Positions 1 to 7,977 of a DNA stretch of 64,000 nt are shown one piece after another (position 1 is the first letter of the stretch; the number at the start of each line of letters is the position of its first letter). The notes under the pieces are model-generated. The model ran no database searches, had not been told where the DNA came from, and worked only from the letters and a program-made list of their open reading frames with translations. The position numbers and the translations under genes are program-made. Source of the DNA: Pseudaquidulcibacter sp964443435 (GTDB lineage: Bacteria; Pseudomonadota; Alphaproteobacteria; Caulobacterales; Aquidulcibacteraceae); assembly GCA_964443435.1 (NCBI GenBank), contig CAYUCW010000002.1, positions 1 to 64,000 on the forward strand, read 5' to 3'.

Positions 1-11
1 GGACTGATTGG

Positions 12-60
12 CCTCCCCCGCACGCGGGGGAGGTGTCAGCGATTGCTGACGGAGGGGGGG
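12..60. repeat. GC-rich double-hairpin intergenic repeat, copy 1
   Basis: Seen directly: a perfect 9-bp stem (12-20 with 25-33, loop CACG) is followed by a second stem GTCAGC/GCTGAC (35-40 with 45-50) and a G-rich tail. It stands out from the AT-rich surroundings. The right half, GGGGGAGGTG-TCAG...CTGACGGAGGGGG, matches the right end of the element at 1703-1905. Repeats of this style are scattered between genes in many alphaproteobacterial genomes; that it is such a family here is an inference from two copies. It lies downstream of the KAP gene. Confidence 0.7.
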
Positions 61-133
61 TAAATTACTCACAATTATTACTTATAAGAAACCAAACCAT
101 ATTTGAAAATACCAACGGAAATCTTGGGCTTTT

Positions 134-1597
134 TTACTCGATTCGTGAAACAAAATTTATTAAATCTGAATAGTTTCTCAAATTATGTATACTATTATCT
201 ATTTTATTGCTTTTGTAAAAATTAAACATTAATTGTTTTCTGAATATGCATAATTTTGCTGTATCTCTATTTTGCTCATAATTTTGAGCTAAAAATGACT
301 CTATGGTTTTTATATATTCATAATAAGTTTGTTGCTTGCGATTTCTATTATCCTCATCTGTGGTAAAGCATGCTAAACTTATATTTTTTTCTTCTATTGA
401 TACAATTTCAGGATATTTAATTCCTAATTGAATTTTTGCTAGCTCCCTAATTAGCCAAGGAAGTAAGATCTGATTATCTTGTGAAACAAGTGAAACTGTT
501 TCAATATTTGACATTGCTTTAGACGAGTCTCTTAGGCTAAATCCGTATAGCTCAAATATTGTAGCTAGCACTTCTACAAAGTTGTCTGTGCGCGTGTTAT
601 TAGGCCTTGATATTGAAGGGTATACGAAACAATTAGTATTAATATTTAAACTATTAAATTTGGCTTCAATATAGTTTTTGAAATCAGAAAGTTTAAGTGT
701 ATAATTCCTATCGATGAACCTCTCTAAATAACGCTCCCCAGCAAACTTATTGCCATAAGCTTGGCATACGGAATTAGCTAACTGGGATTTATTCATGCCC
801 AAAATAAAAACAATACCTTCAACATCAAAAAGATGTTTAATTTCTTCCAGTAGTTTAATTGCATAGGTTGGACGGCATCTATCAAGTTCATCAATGATTA
901 TAACTATTGGTGCAAAGTCACCTTCTTCAGATTTTAAACTTTTAACTAGATTATTTAAGCTTTCCTTCAATTGTTTAAGTGCTTCTTGTCCATCTGCAAA
1001 CTTTTTTATTCTTTTATTAAAATCACTTTCTTTACTAAATATTTCACTAACTTTTGGTGCGCCGCTTATGATATCTTTTTCTACTTCTTTAATTCTTTCT
1101 TCTAATTCTTCTTTTTCACCGCTAGCTTCTAAAGATAGTGTCTCACTCATTGCTTCTACAATTTTTGGCGTAAATATAGCGCCTAACGCCCTCAGAAATA
1201 AGCCTTGAGCACCTTTACCAATAACTTTTTGAGCTTTATTTATTACATCCTTCAAATTTTCTTTTATAATCGGCTTATCAGAAAAATAAGGCTTTAAAGC
1301 TTCCTGTAAGGTTGCCAAAAGTGCGATTAAAGGTTCATCTTGTAAATCGTCTTTCCATGCATCAATATAAGCAACTGGATGATTGATTGCCATTTGATCT
1401 GCAAATCTTTTTAAGAAGAATGTTTTACCCATTCCGTAATCGGCATCAACCGCCAATACAAAACCTTTTGAATCTTCGCGTTCACTTTTAAGCTTATAAA
1501 TGCTTTCTAAATAAGCTTGAAGATTTATTGCCTCTTCTTTTCTATTAAATAAATCGGGGTTTTTGCCACCCCAAATTTCTTCTATTCTTTTGCTCAT
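134..1597 (-). CDS. KAP family P-loop NTPase
   Basis: A 487-residue P-loop ATPase of the KAP family. The Walker A motif YGMGKT is at residues 54-59. The characteristic KAP Walker B stretch IIIDELDRCRPTYA is near residues 233-246, with Asp236/Glu237 and the DRCRP signature. Residues 155-225 are charged and helical, possibly coiled coil. No clear transmembrane pair is visible, although many KAP proteins carry one between the two Walker motifs. The start ATG at 1597 fits the N-terminus, which begins with a short EEIW segment before an F-rich motif usual for the family. KAP NTPases are often plasmid-, phage- or defence-associated, but some are stand-alone chromosomal genes, so the biological role here is unknown. 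The gene has no operon partner and is bracketed by two copies of a hairpin repeat, which hints at an accessory insertion. Confidence 0.85.
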   Translation of the reverse strand: MSKRIEEIWGGKNPDLFNRKEEAINLQAYLESIYKLKSEREDSKGFVLAVDADYGMGKTFFLKRFADQMAINHPVAYIDAWKDDLQDEPLIALLATLQEALKPYFSDKPIIKENLKDVINKAQKVIGKGAQGLFLRALGAIFTPKIVEAMSETLSLEASGEKEELEERIKEVEKDIISGAPKVSEIFSKESDFNKRIKKFADGQEALKQLKESLNNLVKSLKSEEGDFAPIVIIIDELDRCRPTYAIKLLEEIKHLFDVEGIVFILGMNKSQLANSVCQAYGNKFAGERYLERFIDRNYTLKLSDFKNYIEAKFNSLNINTNCFVYPSISRPNNTRTDNFVEVLATIFELYGFSLRDSSKAMSNIETVSLVSQDNQILLPWLIRELAKIQLGIKYPEIVSIEEKNISLACFTTDEDNRNRKQQTYYEYIKTIESFLAQNYEQNRDTAKLCIFRKQLMFNFYKSNKIDNSIHNLRNYSDLINFVSRIE

Positions 1598-2041
1598 GTT
1601 TCAATCTTCCAGTTTTACCTTTGCAATCATAAGTGATTCTTAGAATCTTTAAAGCAAGAAAGTTGAATGTAAGGTTTCAGAGGTTGCACAGGATTGATTA
1701 TTGACACCCTTCAGTCACCTTCGGTGACAGCTTCCCACTTTATGAGCGCGGAAAAGTTGCAGACTTTTCCGGTAACGCGAGTAAACTCGCTAACGGGAAG
1801 CAAAAGGCGACATCTTTCCTTCCCCACGCGCATTAGGGCACGAAGTGCCACTAAGCGCAAGTAAATGGGGAAGGTGGCAGAGCGTAGCCCTGACGGAAGG
1901 GGCTCTTTAAAATACCTAAACTCACTTTTTTCGGCAGTTTCCCTCTTCAATTGTCCCTGATGCGCGTTAGCGACGCAAAGGAAACAACTAGCTATTGTCA
2001 GACTTTTGAAATAAATATATAAAGTCCAAAAGAGGGATGAA
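1598..2041. other. 444-base intergenic region holding a palindromic element
   Basis: This spacer separates the KAP gene from the GH27 gene. It contains the 203-bp hairpin-rich element at 1703-1905 and then about 130 bases of lower-GC sequence leading to the ATG at 2042. A purine-rich AGAGGG lies about 6 bases before that ATG and serves as its ribosome binding site. A long reading frame on the minus strand crosses this region but has no family resemblance and arises from the repeat plus the antisense of the glycosidase start, so no gene is called. Confidence 0.7.
1703..1905. repeat. MITE-like palindromic element with terminal inverted repeats, copy 2
   Basis: Seen directly: the left arm (1703-1738) is an imperfect inverted copy of the right arm (1866-1905). 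Both carry GGGAAG-TG-CAG...CTGA-GGAAGGGG-type sequence. Between them are several local hairpins: GGAAAAGT/ACTTTTCC (1750-1770), GCGAGT/ACTCGC (1777-1790), and a long stem whose CCTTCCCCA (1818-1826) pairs with TGGGGAAGG (1866-1874) around an inner GGCAC/GTGCC hairpin. The right arm shares its core with the repeat at 12-60. The overall form suggests a non-autonomous mobile palindrome; no transposase and no clear target-site duplication was seen. Confidence 0.65.
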
Positions 2042-3403
2042 ATGACAAAAATTATAACTAATCGTCGGGCTTTATTGGGTGCTATTGGCGGCATAACGCT
2101 TTTGACCGGTGCAGAAACTAATGCGGCACCTGTTAAATCAAAATCTGCGAAAGCTAAACAAATTCTTGCGCCAAAACCGCCTATGGGTTGGAATTCTTGG
2201 AATTCATTTGCAACCACAATTAATGAAGAACAATCGTTGGAAAATGCCAATATAATGGCGCAAAAGCTGCTTCCTTTTGGTTATAATATTTTCACCATTG
2301 ATATCCAATGGTATGAGCCAAACGCAAAATCCTATACTTATAATTCAAAACCAATCCCAAGCATGGATGAATATGGCCGCCTTATCCCTGCGCCAAATCG
2401 CTTTCCTTCAAGTGTTAATGGTGTGGGTTTTAAGGCAATTGCCGACAAAGTGCATTCGCTTGGTTTAAAATTTGGGATACACCTTATGCGCGGCATTCCG
2501 CGCTATGCGGTTGAACAAAATACAAAAGTTTTGGGCACAAATTATACCGCGCGTGATATTGCCAATACTAAAAGCACTTGCCCTTGGAATCCCGATATGT
2601 ATGGCGTGGACATGAGTAAAAAGGGCGCTCAAGAATATTATAATAGCGTATTTGCGCTTTATGCGTCCTGGGGCGTGGATTTCATTAAGATGGATGATAT
2701 GTCGCGCCCTTATGACGCGCATGCCAAAGAAATCGAAGCCGCGCATTTTGCAATTCAAAATACTAAAAAGCCAATAATCCTTAGCCTTTCGCCAGGGGAA
2801 ACCCCAGTGGCGCGCGCTTCGCACGTGGCGAAATATGCGCAAATGTGGCGCATTTCCGATGATTTCTGGGATGAATGGCATCTTTTGAATGAGCAGTTCA
2901 CAAGACTTGAAAATTGGAATGAACACCGCAAAATTGGTGCTTGGCCCGATGCCGATATGCTTCCGCTTGGTAAGCTTGCGCTTGGAGAGCGTGATACAAA
3001 ATTCACTCATGATGAGCAAAAAACCCTAATGACGCTTTGGTCGATTGCCCGTTCACCACTTATTATGGGAGGGGATTTAAGGCATTTAGATGCGCATACT
3101 TTGGATCTTTTGACCAATAAGGATATTATTAATATTAATCAGAATACGACCGAAAACAGGCCGCATTTCTTAGAAGATAATACACGCATTTGGTCGGCGC
3201 GCGATGAGAAAAACCCAAATAAATATTATGTGGCCTTGTTTAATACCGCTGATAAATCAAGAAATACTGAATTTGACCTTGAAAATATCGCCAATAAAAC
3301 TTGGCAAATCCGCGATATTTGGGAAAATAAAGATATTGGCGCGGCTAAAACTATAAAAACAAATGTGCCGGCGCATGGCACGGCACTTTTTGCATTAAAC
3401 TAA
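2042..3403 (+). CDS. Secreted GH27 family glycosidase (alpha-galactosidase-like)
   Basis: A 453-residue glycoside hydrolase of clan GH-D, family 27. The N-terminus carries a twin-arginine-like signal, NRRALLGAIGG followed by a hydrophobic run and an Ala-rich cleavage region near residue 28, so export is likely. The family hallmark PPMGWNSWNSF is at residues 46-56. The expected nucleophile is Asp218 in FIKMDD, and the acid/base is Asp274 in WRISDD, four residues after Arg270 as in alpha-galactosidase A. SPLIMGGDLR is also typical. A C-terminal beta domain follows. Known members release terminal alpha-galactose, beta-arabinopyranose or related sugars; the exact substrate cannot be read from sequence. 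No transporter or sugar regulator is adjacent. It converges on purH with only 11 bases between. Confidence 0.88.
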   Translation: MTKIITNRRALLGAIGGITLLTGAETNAAPVKSKSAKAKQILAPKPPMGWNSWNSFATTINEEQSLENANIMAQKLLPFGYNIFTIDIQWYEPNAKSYTYNSKPIPSMDEYGRLIPAPNRFPSSVNGVGFKAIADKVHSLGLKFGIHLMRGIPRYAVEQNTKVLGTNYTARDIANTKSTCPWNPDMYGVDMSKKGAQEYYNSVFALYASWGVDFIKMDDMSRPYDAHAKEIEAAHFAIQNTKKPIILSLSPGETPVARASHVAKYAQMWRISDDFWDEWHLLNEQFTRLENWNEHRKIGAWPDADMLPLGKLALGERDTKFTHDEQKTLMTLWSIARSPLIMGGDLRHLDAHTLDLLTNKDIININQNTTENRPHFLEDNTRIWSARDEKNPNKYYVALFNTADKSRNTEFDLENIANKTWQIRDIWENKDIGAAKTIKTNVPAHGTALFALN

Positions 3404-3414
3404 ATTATTTTGTA

Positions 3415-5001
3415 TTAGTGCCTAAAATGCCTTTGACCGGTGAAGACCATGGCAATGCCGGCTTCATCGGCGGCGGCAATAACTTCGGCATCACGCATAG
3501 AGCCGCCCGGTTGAATAACCGAAGTTGCGCCGGCTTCAATGGCTTCTAAAAGACCATCGGCAAATGGGAAGAAGGCATCGGACGCAACCGCGCTTCCGAT
3601 TGTTAATGGCTGTGGCCAGCCTGCGGTTTGTGCCGCCTCAATCGCGCGTTTGGCGGCAATGAATGCCGAATCTTTGCGGTTCATTTGCCCCGCGCCAATC
3701 CCTGCGGTCATAAGATCTTTGGCATAAACAATTGCGTTTGATTTAACATGTTTTGCCACTTTAAAGGCAAAGATTAAATCTTCTAATTCTTTGGCGGTTG
3801 GTGCGCGTTTAGTTACGACCTTTAAGTTTTCAGACAATATTGGCGCATTATCTTGGTTTTGTACCAAAAAGCCACCGGCAATAGTGCGATAATTAAGACG
3901 ATTTGCGCGTGGATCTGGAAGGCCATTAGTAAGCAAAAGTCTAAGATTTTTCTTTTTGGCGAAAATTTCTTTGGCTTCTTCGGAAATAGCAGGGGCAATC
4001 ACAACTTCGGTAAAGATTTCCGACATTGCGAGTGCAGTTTCACCATCAAGAAGCGTATTAACCGCAACAATGCCGCCAAATGCCGAAACACTATCGCAAG
4101 CAAGCGCGTTTTTATAAGCGGTTAAAAGGTCAGATGCCACCGCAACACCGCAAGGATTGGCGTGCTTAATAATCGCCACCGCTGGTTTATTAGTATCAAA
4201 TTCGGCGATTAATTCGTAAGCGGCATCGGTATCATTATAATTATTATAAGATAATTCTTTGCCTTGGAATTGAGTAGCACTTGCTATACCTGCGCGTTTT
4301 TCATTTGACTTATAATAGGCGGCCGATTGGTGCGGATTTTCGCCATATCTTAATTCGGCAGTTTTTACGCCGCCATAAGTTCGGTATTTAGGTGCGGTTT
4401 CGCCCAATTGCTCAAAATACCAATTTGAAATTACGCTATCATAATATGAAGTGCGCGAGTAAGCGCGCGCCGCCAAAAGCTTGCGGGTTTCATGGCTTGT
4501 GCCGCCCTGTAGCTCAAGGTCTTTTAAAACTAAATCAATATCATCATCATCGGTGGCAACTGCTGTATATTCATGATTTTTTGCGCCTGCACGTATCATT
4601 GCCGGGCCACCAATATCAATATTTTCAATTAATTCATCAAAGCTAGCATTTTTTTCGAGTGTGGCTTCGAAGGGGTATAAATTCACCCATAATAAATCAA
4701 TGCCATTAATGCCATGCTCTTGCATTGCTTTGGCATGTTCAGGATTATCGCGAAGCGCCAAAAGCCCACCATGAACATTAGGGTGTAAAGTTTTAACACG
4801 GCCATCCATCATTTCAGGAAATTTTGTAATTTCTGAAACATCAATAACCTTATGACCCAAGTCTTTCAAAGCCTTAGAAGTGCCACCAGTTGATAAAAGC
4901 TCAACACTATTTCTAACCAAAATTTCGGCAACACGCGCAAGTGAAGTTTTATCAGAAAGCGAAATAAGGGCGCGCTTAATGGGGCGGATGCTTGAAGTCA
5001 T
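3415..5001 (-). CDS. purH: Bifunctional AICAR transformylase / IMP cyclohydrolase
   Basis: The 528-residue protein catalyses the last two steps of de novo IMP synthesis in the cytoplasm. The N-terminal MGS-like cyclohydrolase domain (about 1-200) shows LISLSDKT, STGGTSK and GRVKTLHPNVHGG. The C-terminal formyltransferase domain shows LRYGENPHQSAA and the catalytic KHANPCG at residues 279-285. The C-terminal FTGQRHFRH is the usual family ending. Length is normal. It lies 25 bases downstream of the capD-like gene on the same strand, so it may be read through from there, although the two have no functional link. The start ATG at 5001 matches family alignments. Confidence 0.97.
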   Translation of the reverse strand: MTSSIRPIKRALISLSDKTSLARVAEILVRNSVELLSTGGTSKALKDLGHKVIDVSEITKFPEMMDGRVKTLHPNVHGGLLALRDNPEHAKAMQEHGINGIDLLWVNLYPFEATLEKNASFDELIENIDIGGPAMIRAGAKNHEYTAVATDDDDIDLVLKDLELQGGTSHETRKLLAARAYSRTSYYDSVISNWYFEQLGETAPKYRTYGGVKTAELRYGENPHQSAAYYKSNEKRAGIASATQFQGKELSYNNYNDTDAAYELIAEFDTNKPAVAIIKHANPCGVAVASDLLTAYKNALACDSVSAFGGIVAVNTLLDGETALAMSEIFTEVVIAPAISEEAKEIFAKKKNLRLLLTNGLPDPRANRLNYRTIAGGFLVQNQDNAPILSENLKVVTKRAPTAKELEDLIFAFKVAKHVKSNAIVYAKDLMTAGIGAGQMNRKDSAFIAAKRAIEAAQTAGWPQPLTIGSAVASDAFFPFADGLLEAIEAGATSVIQPGGSMRDAEVIAAADEAGIAMVFTGQRHFRH

Positions 5002-5026
5002 TTTAAAAGCCTTAAGAATTATATGA

Positions 5027-6928
5027 TCAATAATATTCGTTAGGTTTTGGCTTAAACTCTGGGACTAATTCTTGCAAGGTTTTTACTGCCTCTTTGATAT
5101 TATTTTCGGCAGCATAAGACAGTATTTTATTGATTAATTCATTAGTATTAGAAGGTAAAGCCGCACTTGGTTTTGCATATAAAATACCATCTATATCAGA
5201 AGATGATACATGCTCACTCTCATAGAATAATTCTTCATGAAGTTTTTCACCAGGGCGAATGCCAACTTCGATAATTTCAATATCGCGATTTGGCTCATAA
5301 CCTTTAAGTCTTATAAGGGTTTCGGCAAAATCAATAATCCTTATAGGCTCACCCATATCAAGAACTATTAAAGGCTCATTCTGTTCAAGTTTTTCTTTTG
5401 AATTATTGGCGCCAAGTGCCGCCGCTTGAATTACAAGCCCTGCCGCTTCATCAACGGTCATAAACCAGCGCGTCATATTTCTATGAGTTATAGTAAGTGG
5501 GCCCATTTGTGAAATTTGGCGTTCAAATAATGGCATAACAGATCCAGAAGATCCAAGCACATTTCCAAATCTTACCGAATAAAAACCGCTTTTTTTAACG
5601 TCAAAGCATTTTCTTATATAAAGCTCTGCGGCGCGTTTTGCTGCGCCCATCATATTTGATGGATTAACCGCTTTATCGGTTGAAATAAGAACGAAAACTT
5701 CGGAATTATTTTGAAGTGCCGCATCGGCAAGGTTTTTTGTTCCGCCTAAATTCACATTTATTGCCACCATTGGGTGACTTTCAAGAATAGGAACATGCTT
5801 ATTGGCGGCGGCATGAAGAATAATTTGCGGCTTATATTTATTAAATAATTCATCTACCTGATATTTATCACGAATATCAAGCAAGCGTGAAACTAAATTA
5901 AGTGCCGGAAATTCTTCGCTTATTACTTGATTTATAGAATAAAGATTATTTTCCGAACTATCGACAAGTATAAGTTTTCCTGGGTTGAAAGTTGCAATTT
6001 GCTTAACCAATTCACTGCCGATTGTACCGCCTGCACCAGTAATAAGAACAATCTTTTGATTAATAAGCTTTTGCGGTAAATTATTATTAAGCTTATGGCG
6101 TTTACGGCCCAATACGTCGGCAGGATTCACTGCGCCAAGACTTTTAGAACCAATTTCAGGCATTCTTGCAATCTTGGCATTAGTTTTAGCCATAACATTC
6201 ATTGCCGCTTGGCTTACGTCACCAATATGGACATCGCCCACCATAATTATGCGAACGTCTTTGTATTTTTTTTGCGCAGATTTAACCAGACGCATTAAAA
6301 TCTTTTCAGGCTCAGAGCCATCATAAACTCTCGCACCCGCAAAAACCTTATTAATATGATTGCCAAATGTAGACACAATTGCAATGGGCCTAAAAGGTAA
6401 AGGGCCGAGCTTTCTTATTTCATGTATAGATTGCGATACACTATCGGTAGTGCCAACAATAATTGCCGCCGGGGCATCTTTTTCAACGGGCCTGAATAAA
6501 GCTTTAAGAGCAGTAATATTGCCGCCACCTGCGAGAATTCTTGCAAAGCCTCTGGTTGCCAAAATAAAGGATAGCATTAATCCCATTGCTATAAAGGTTT
6601 CAGATGGGTAAAACTCTGTTTTAGTATTTATAGCCAATAAAAAGTGAATTAATAAATTAAGCAGACTTGCAGATATTACCGACTTTAGAATATCAAAAAT
6701 ATTATCAAGTGTTGTCCAGCGCCATACCGATTGATTGGTTTTTGCAATTATTGAACTTATGATGAATAATGAAAGATACGTCGTAATCTTAAAAAGTTCA
6801 ATTTCAGGCTTTATATTAACATCATGGCTATCAAATGGGATATTAATTGCGATTATAATTGCAATTAAGGCAAATATAATATCAGCAAAAAAGCCTCTTG
6901 AAAAAATTGCCCGCAAAGTATTTGTCAA
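5027..6928 (-). CDS. CapD/WbpM-like membrane nucleotide-sugar 4,6-dehydratase
   Basis: A 633-residue inner-membrane protein. Four predicted transmembrane helices occupy residues 10-135. A CoA-binding-like Rossmann domain follows (about 150-270), then an extended SDR domain. The SDR domain has the NAD(P) motif GAGGTIG at 298-304, the STDKAVNPSN segment at 416-425 and MGAAK ending at Lys431, where this family replaces the SDR catalytic Tyr by Met (Met427). This is the pattern of CapD, WbpM, PglF and FlaA1, which make UDP-4-keto-6-deoxy sugars for O-antigen, capsule or protein glycans. The sugar product is unknown. O-antigen ligase and glycosyltransferase genes lie 3-8 kb away on the other strand, consistent with surface polysaccharide synthesis. 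Confidence 0.9.
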   Translation of the reverse strand: MTNTLRAIFSRGFFADIIFALIAIIIAINIPFDSHDVNIKPEIELFKITTYLSLFIISSIIAKTNQSVWRWTTLDNIFDILKSVISASLLNLLIHFLLAINTKTEFYPSETFIAMGLMLSFILATRGFARILAGGGNITALKALFRPVEKDAPAAIIVGTTDSVSQSIHEIRKLGPLPFRPIAIVSTFGNHINKVFAGARVYDGSEPEKILMRLVKSAQKKYKDVRIIMVGDVHIGDVSQAAMNVMAKTNAKIARMPEIGSKSLGAVNPADVLGRKRHKLNNNLPQKLINQKIVLITGAGGTIGSELVKQIATFNPGKLILVDSSENNLYSINQVISEEFPALNLVSRLLDIRDKYQVDELFNKYKPQIILHAAANKHVPILESHPMVAINVNLGGTKNLADAALQNNSEVFVLISTDKAVNPSNMMGAAKRAAELYIRKCFDVKKSGFYSVRFGNVLGSSGSVMPLFERQISQMGPLTITHRNMTRWFMTVDEAAGLVIQAAALGANNSKEKLEQNEPLIVLDMGEPIRIIDFAETLIRLKGYEPNRDIEIIEVGIRPGEKLHEELFYESEHVSSSDIDGILYAKPSAALPSNTNELINKILSYAAENNIKEAVKTLQELVPEFKPKPNEYY

Positions 6929-7044
6929 TTATAGAACCTTATTTTTATTATCAACTATAAATAGAACACATACCGCATGCGTTAATCTAACTTTATACCT
7001 AAGTAAAGCTATATTTTTTTATATTGCAATTGTATATATGTCCT

Positions 7045-7488
7045 ATGAACGCAAATCCTTATAATAATCGCATATTAGAACTTTCAACCTCAATTGGCAA
7101 TATAAAATCAATTGAAGATTTTATGGCTATAGAATGTGGAAAAAGCCAAAAAATTCAGCAGGCTAAGAAGGTTTCTAAGATATGTGGCTCTGAAATTGAA
7201 ATTGCAGTTTTAAGCGAAAATAATATTGTCCTTGATTTTGCAATCAACCCTAAAGCCTGTGCCTTGGGGCAGGCAAGTGCATCAATCCTAAGCCATAATC
7301 TTTTAGGCGCATCTTTAAATGAAATAGAAAAAGCGCGTGATGAGTTATTTAAAATGCTGAAAGAAGGTGGCGATTTTCCAAGTGGAAGATTTTGGGAATT
7401 ACGTTATTTAGAGGGTGTTATTGATTATAGGCCAAGGCACGCATCGGTATTATTGGCATGGGATGCCGCAATCGACGCGATAAAATGA
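7045..7488 (+). CDS. IscU/NifU-N-like iron-sulfur cluster scaffold protein
   Basis: About 147 residues of the alphaproteobacterial iron-sulfur scaffold family (IscU/SufU related). It opens with NPYNNRILELS, then has KICGSEI and the strongly conserved KACALGQASASIL, and ends with YRPRHASVLLAWDA. Two conserved cysteines are seen (in CGS and ACALG). A third IscU-type Cys is absent, which is usual for this subgroup. The start chosen is the ATG at 7045, since an upstream ATG-like extension of seven residues has no family support. It is divergent from the capD-like gene with a spacer of about 115 bases. The same gene lies near yidD and thrS in other alphaproteobacteria. Its precise role as scaffold versus carrier is inferred. 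Confidence 0.85.
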   Translation: MNANPYNNRILELSTSIGNIKSIEDFMAIECGKSQKIQQAKKVSKICGSEIEIAVLSENNIVLDFAINPKACALGQASASILSHNLLGASLNEIEKARDELFKMLKEGGDFPSGRFWELRYLEGVIDYRPRHASVLLAWDAAIDAIK

Positions 7489-7533
7489 AATTTATCTATT
7501 TTCTTTTTGTAAGCTTTTGGTTATAAAGGTTTC

Positions 7534-7572
7534 ATGAAAAATATTCTGGCAATTTTGACGACTACTGTTTAA
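7534..7572 (+). CDS. Putative threonine-rich leader peptide (12 residues)
   Basis: Seen directly: an ATG with AAAGG about five bases upstream opens a 12-codon frame, MKNILAILTTTV, ended by TAA. It contains three consecutive Thr codons (ACG ACT ACT) after Ile and Leu codons, directly before a GC-rich structured segment and 75 bases before yidD, which is followed by thrS. This arrangement resembles amino-acid leader peptides used for transcription attenuation. That it controls yidD-thrS by threonyl-tRNA charging is inference; short Thr runs also occur by chance and no classic U-run terminator was found. Confidence 0.35.
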   Translation: MKNILAILTTTV

Positions 7573-7573
7573 T

Positions 7574-7620
7574 GCCGGCGGCGCGTGTGGGTACGCCGCA
7601 ACGGCAGGTATTTGCCCACA
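7574..7620 (+). promoter_or_regulatory. GC-rich H-type pseudoknot-like structure ahead of yidD-thrS
   Basis: Seen directly: GCGGCG (7578-7583) pairs with CGCCGC (7594-7599). The loop between them contains TGTGGG (7586-7591), which is exactly complementary to CCCACA (7615-7620). The two stems together form a classical H-type pseudoknot. An alternative small hairpin GGCA/TGCC (7603-7616) competes with it. The segment is much richer in GC than its surroundings, follows the putative leader peptide and precedes yidD. It could be an attenuator, a riboswitch-like element or a ThrS-binding operator; none of these is demonstrated and I recognise no known RNA family. Confidence 0.45.
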
Positions 7621-7646
7621 AGAGCCCTTAATTTTCCTTAATACTA

Positions 7647-7961
7647 ATGAAGAGATTTAGACTATCTATTGCTGCAAGAATTTTATTGTTTTTACAAAAA
7701 ATATATAAATTCACTTTAAGCCCACTTATAGGTCAGCAATGTCGATATTTACCAACTTGCTCAGATTATGCGGCAGAATGTGTTAAATTGCATGGTGCTT
7801 GGCGTGGTTCATGGCTTGGGTTTGCAAGGGTTTGCAGATGTCACCCCAAGGGCGGCTCTGGTTTTGATCCCGCACCAATAAATATTGAAGATCAAAAATG
7901 GTATATGCCTTGGAAATATGGAATTTGGAAATTTGAAGATCAAATGAATATCAAGAAATAA
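7647..7961 (+). CDS. yidD: Membrane protein insertion efficiency factor YidD
   Basis: A 104-residue YidD protein, a small membrane-associated protein that assists YidC-dependent insertion. The family signature is intact: a hydrophobic/amphipathic N-terminus followed by YKFTLSPLIGQQCRYLPTCSDYA, AECVKLHGAWRGSW, and CRCHPKGGSGFDPAP (the first segment is split in the text by ordinary residues and spans about 21-45). Cysteines are conserved. A tail of about 25 residues after the FDPAP motif is longer than in E. coli but common in alphaproteobacteria. It ends 16 bases before thrS and is presumably co-transcribed with it. Confidence 0.93.
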   Translation: MKRFRLSIAARILLFLQKIYKFTLSPLIGQQCRYLPTCSDYAAECVKLHGAWRGSWLGFARVCRCHPKGGSGFDPAPINIEDQKWYMPWKYGIWKFEDQMNIKK

Positions 7962-7977
7962 AAGAATAGTAGAAAAA

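Noticed and set aside
1711..2250. Long minus-strand reading frame of about 179 codons
   Set aside because: It runs through the hairpin element and the antisense of the glycosidase start and has no family features.
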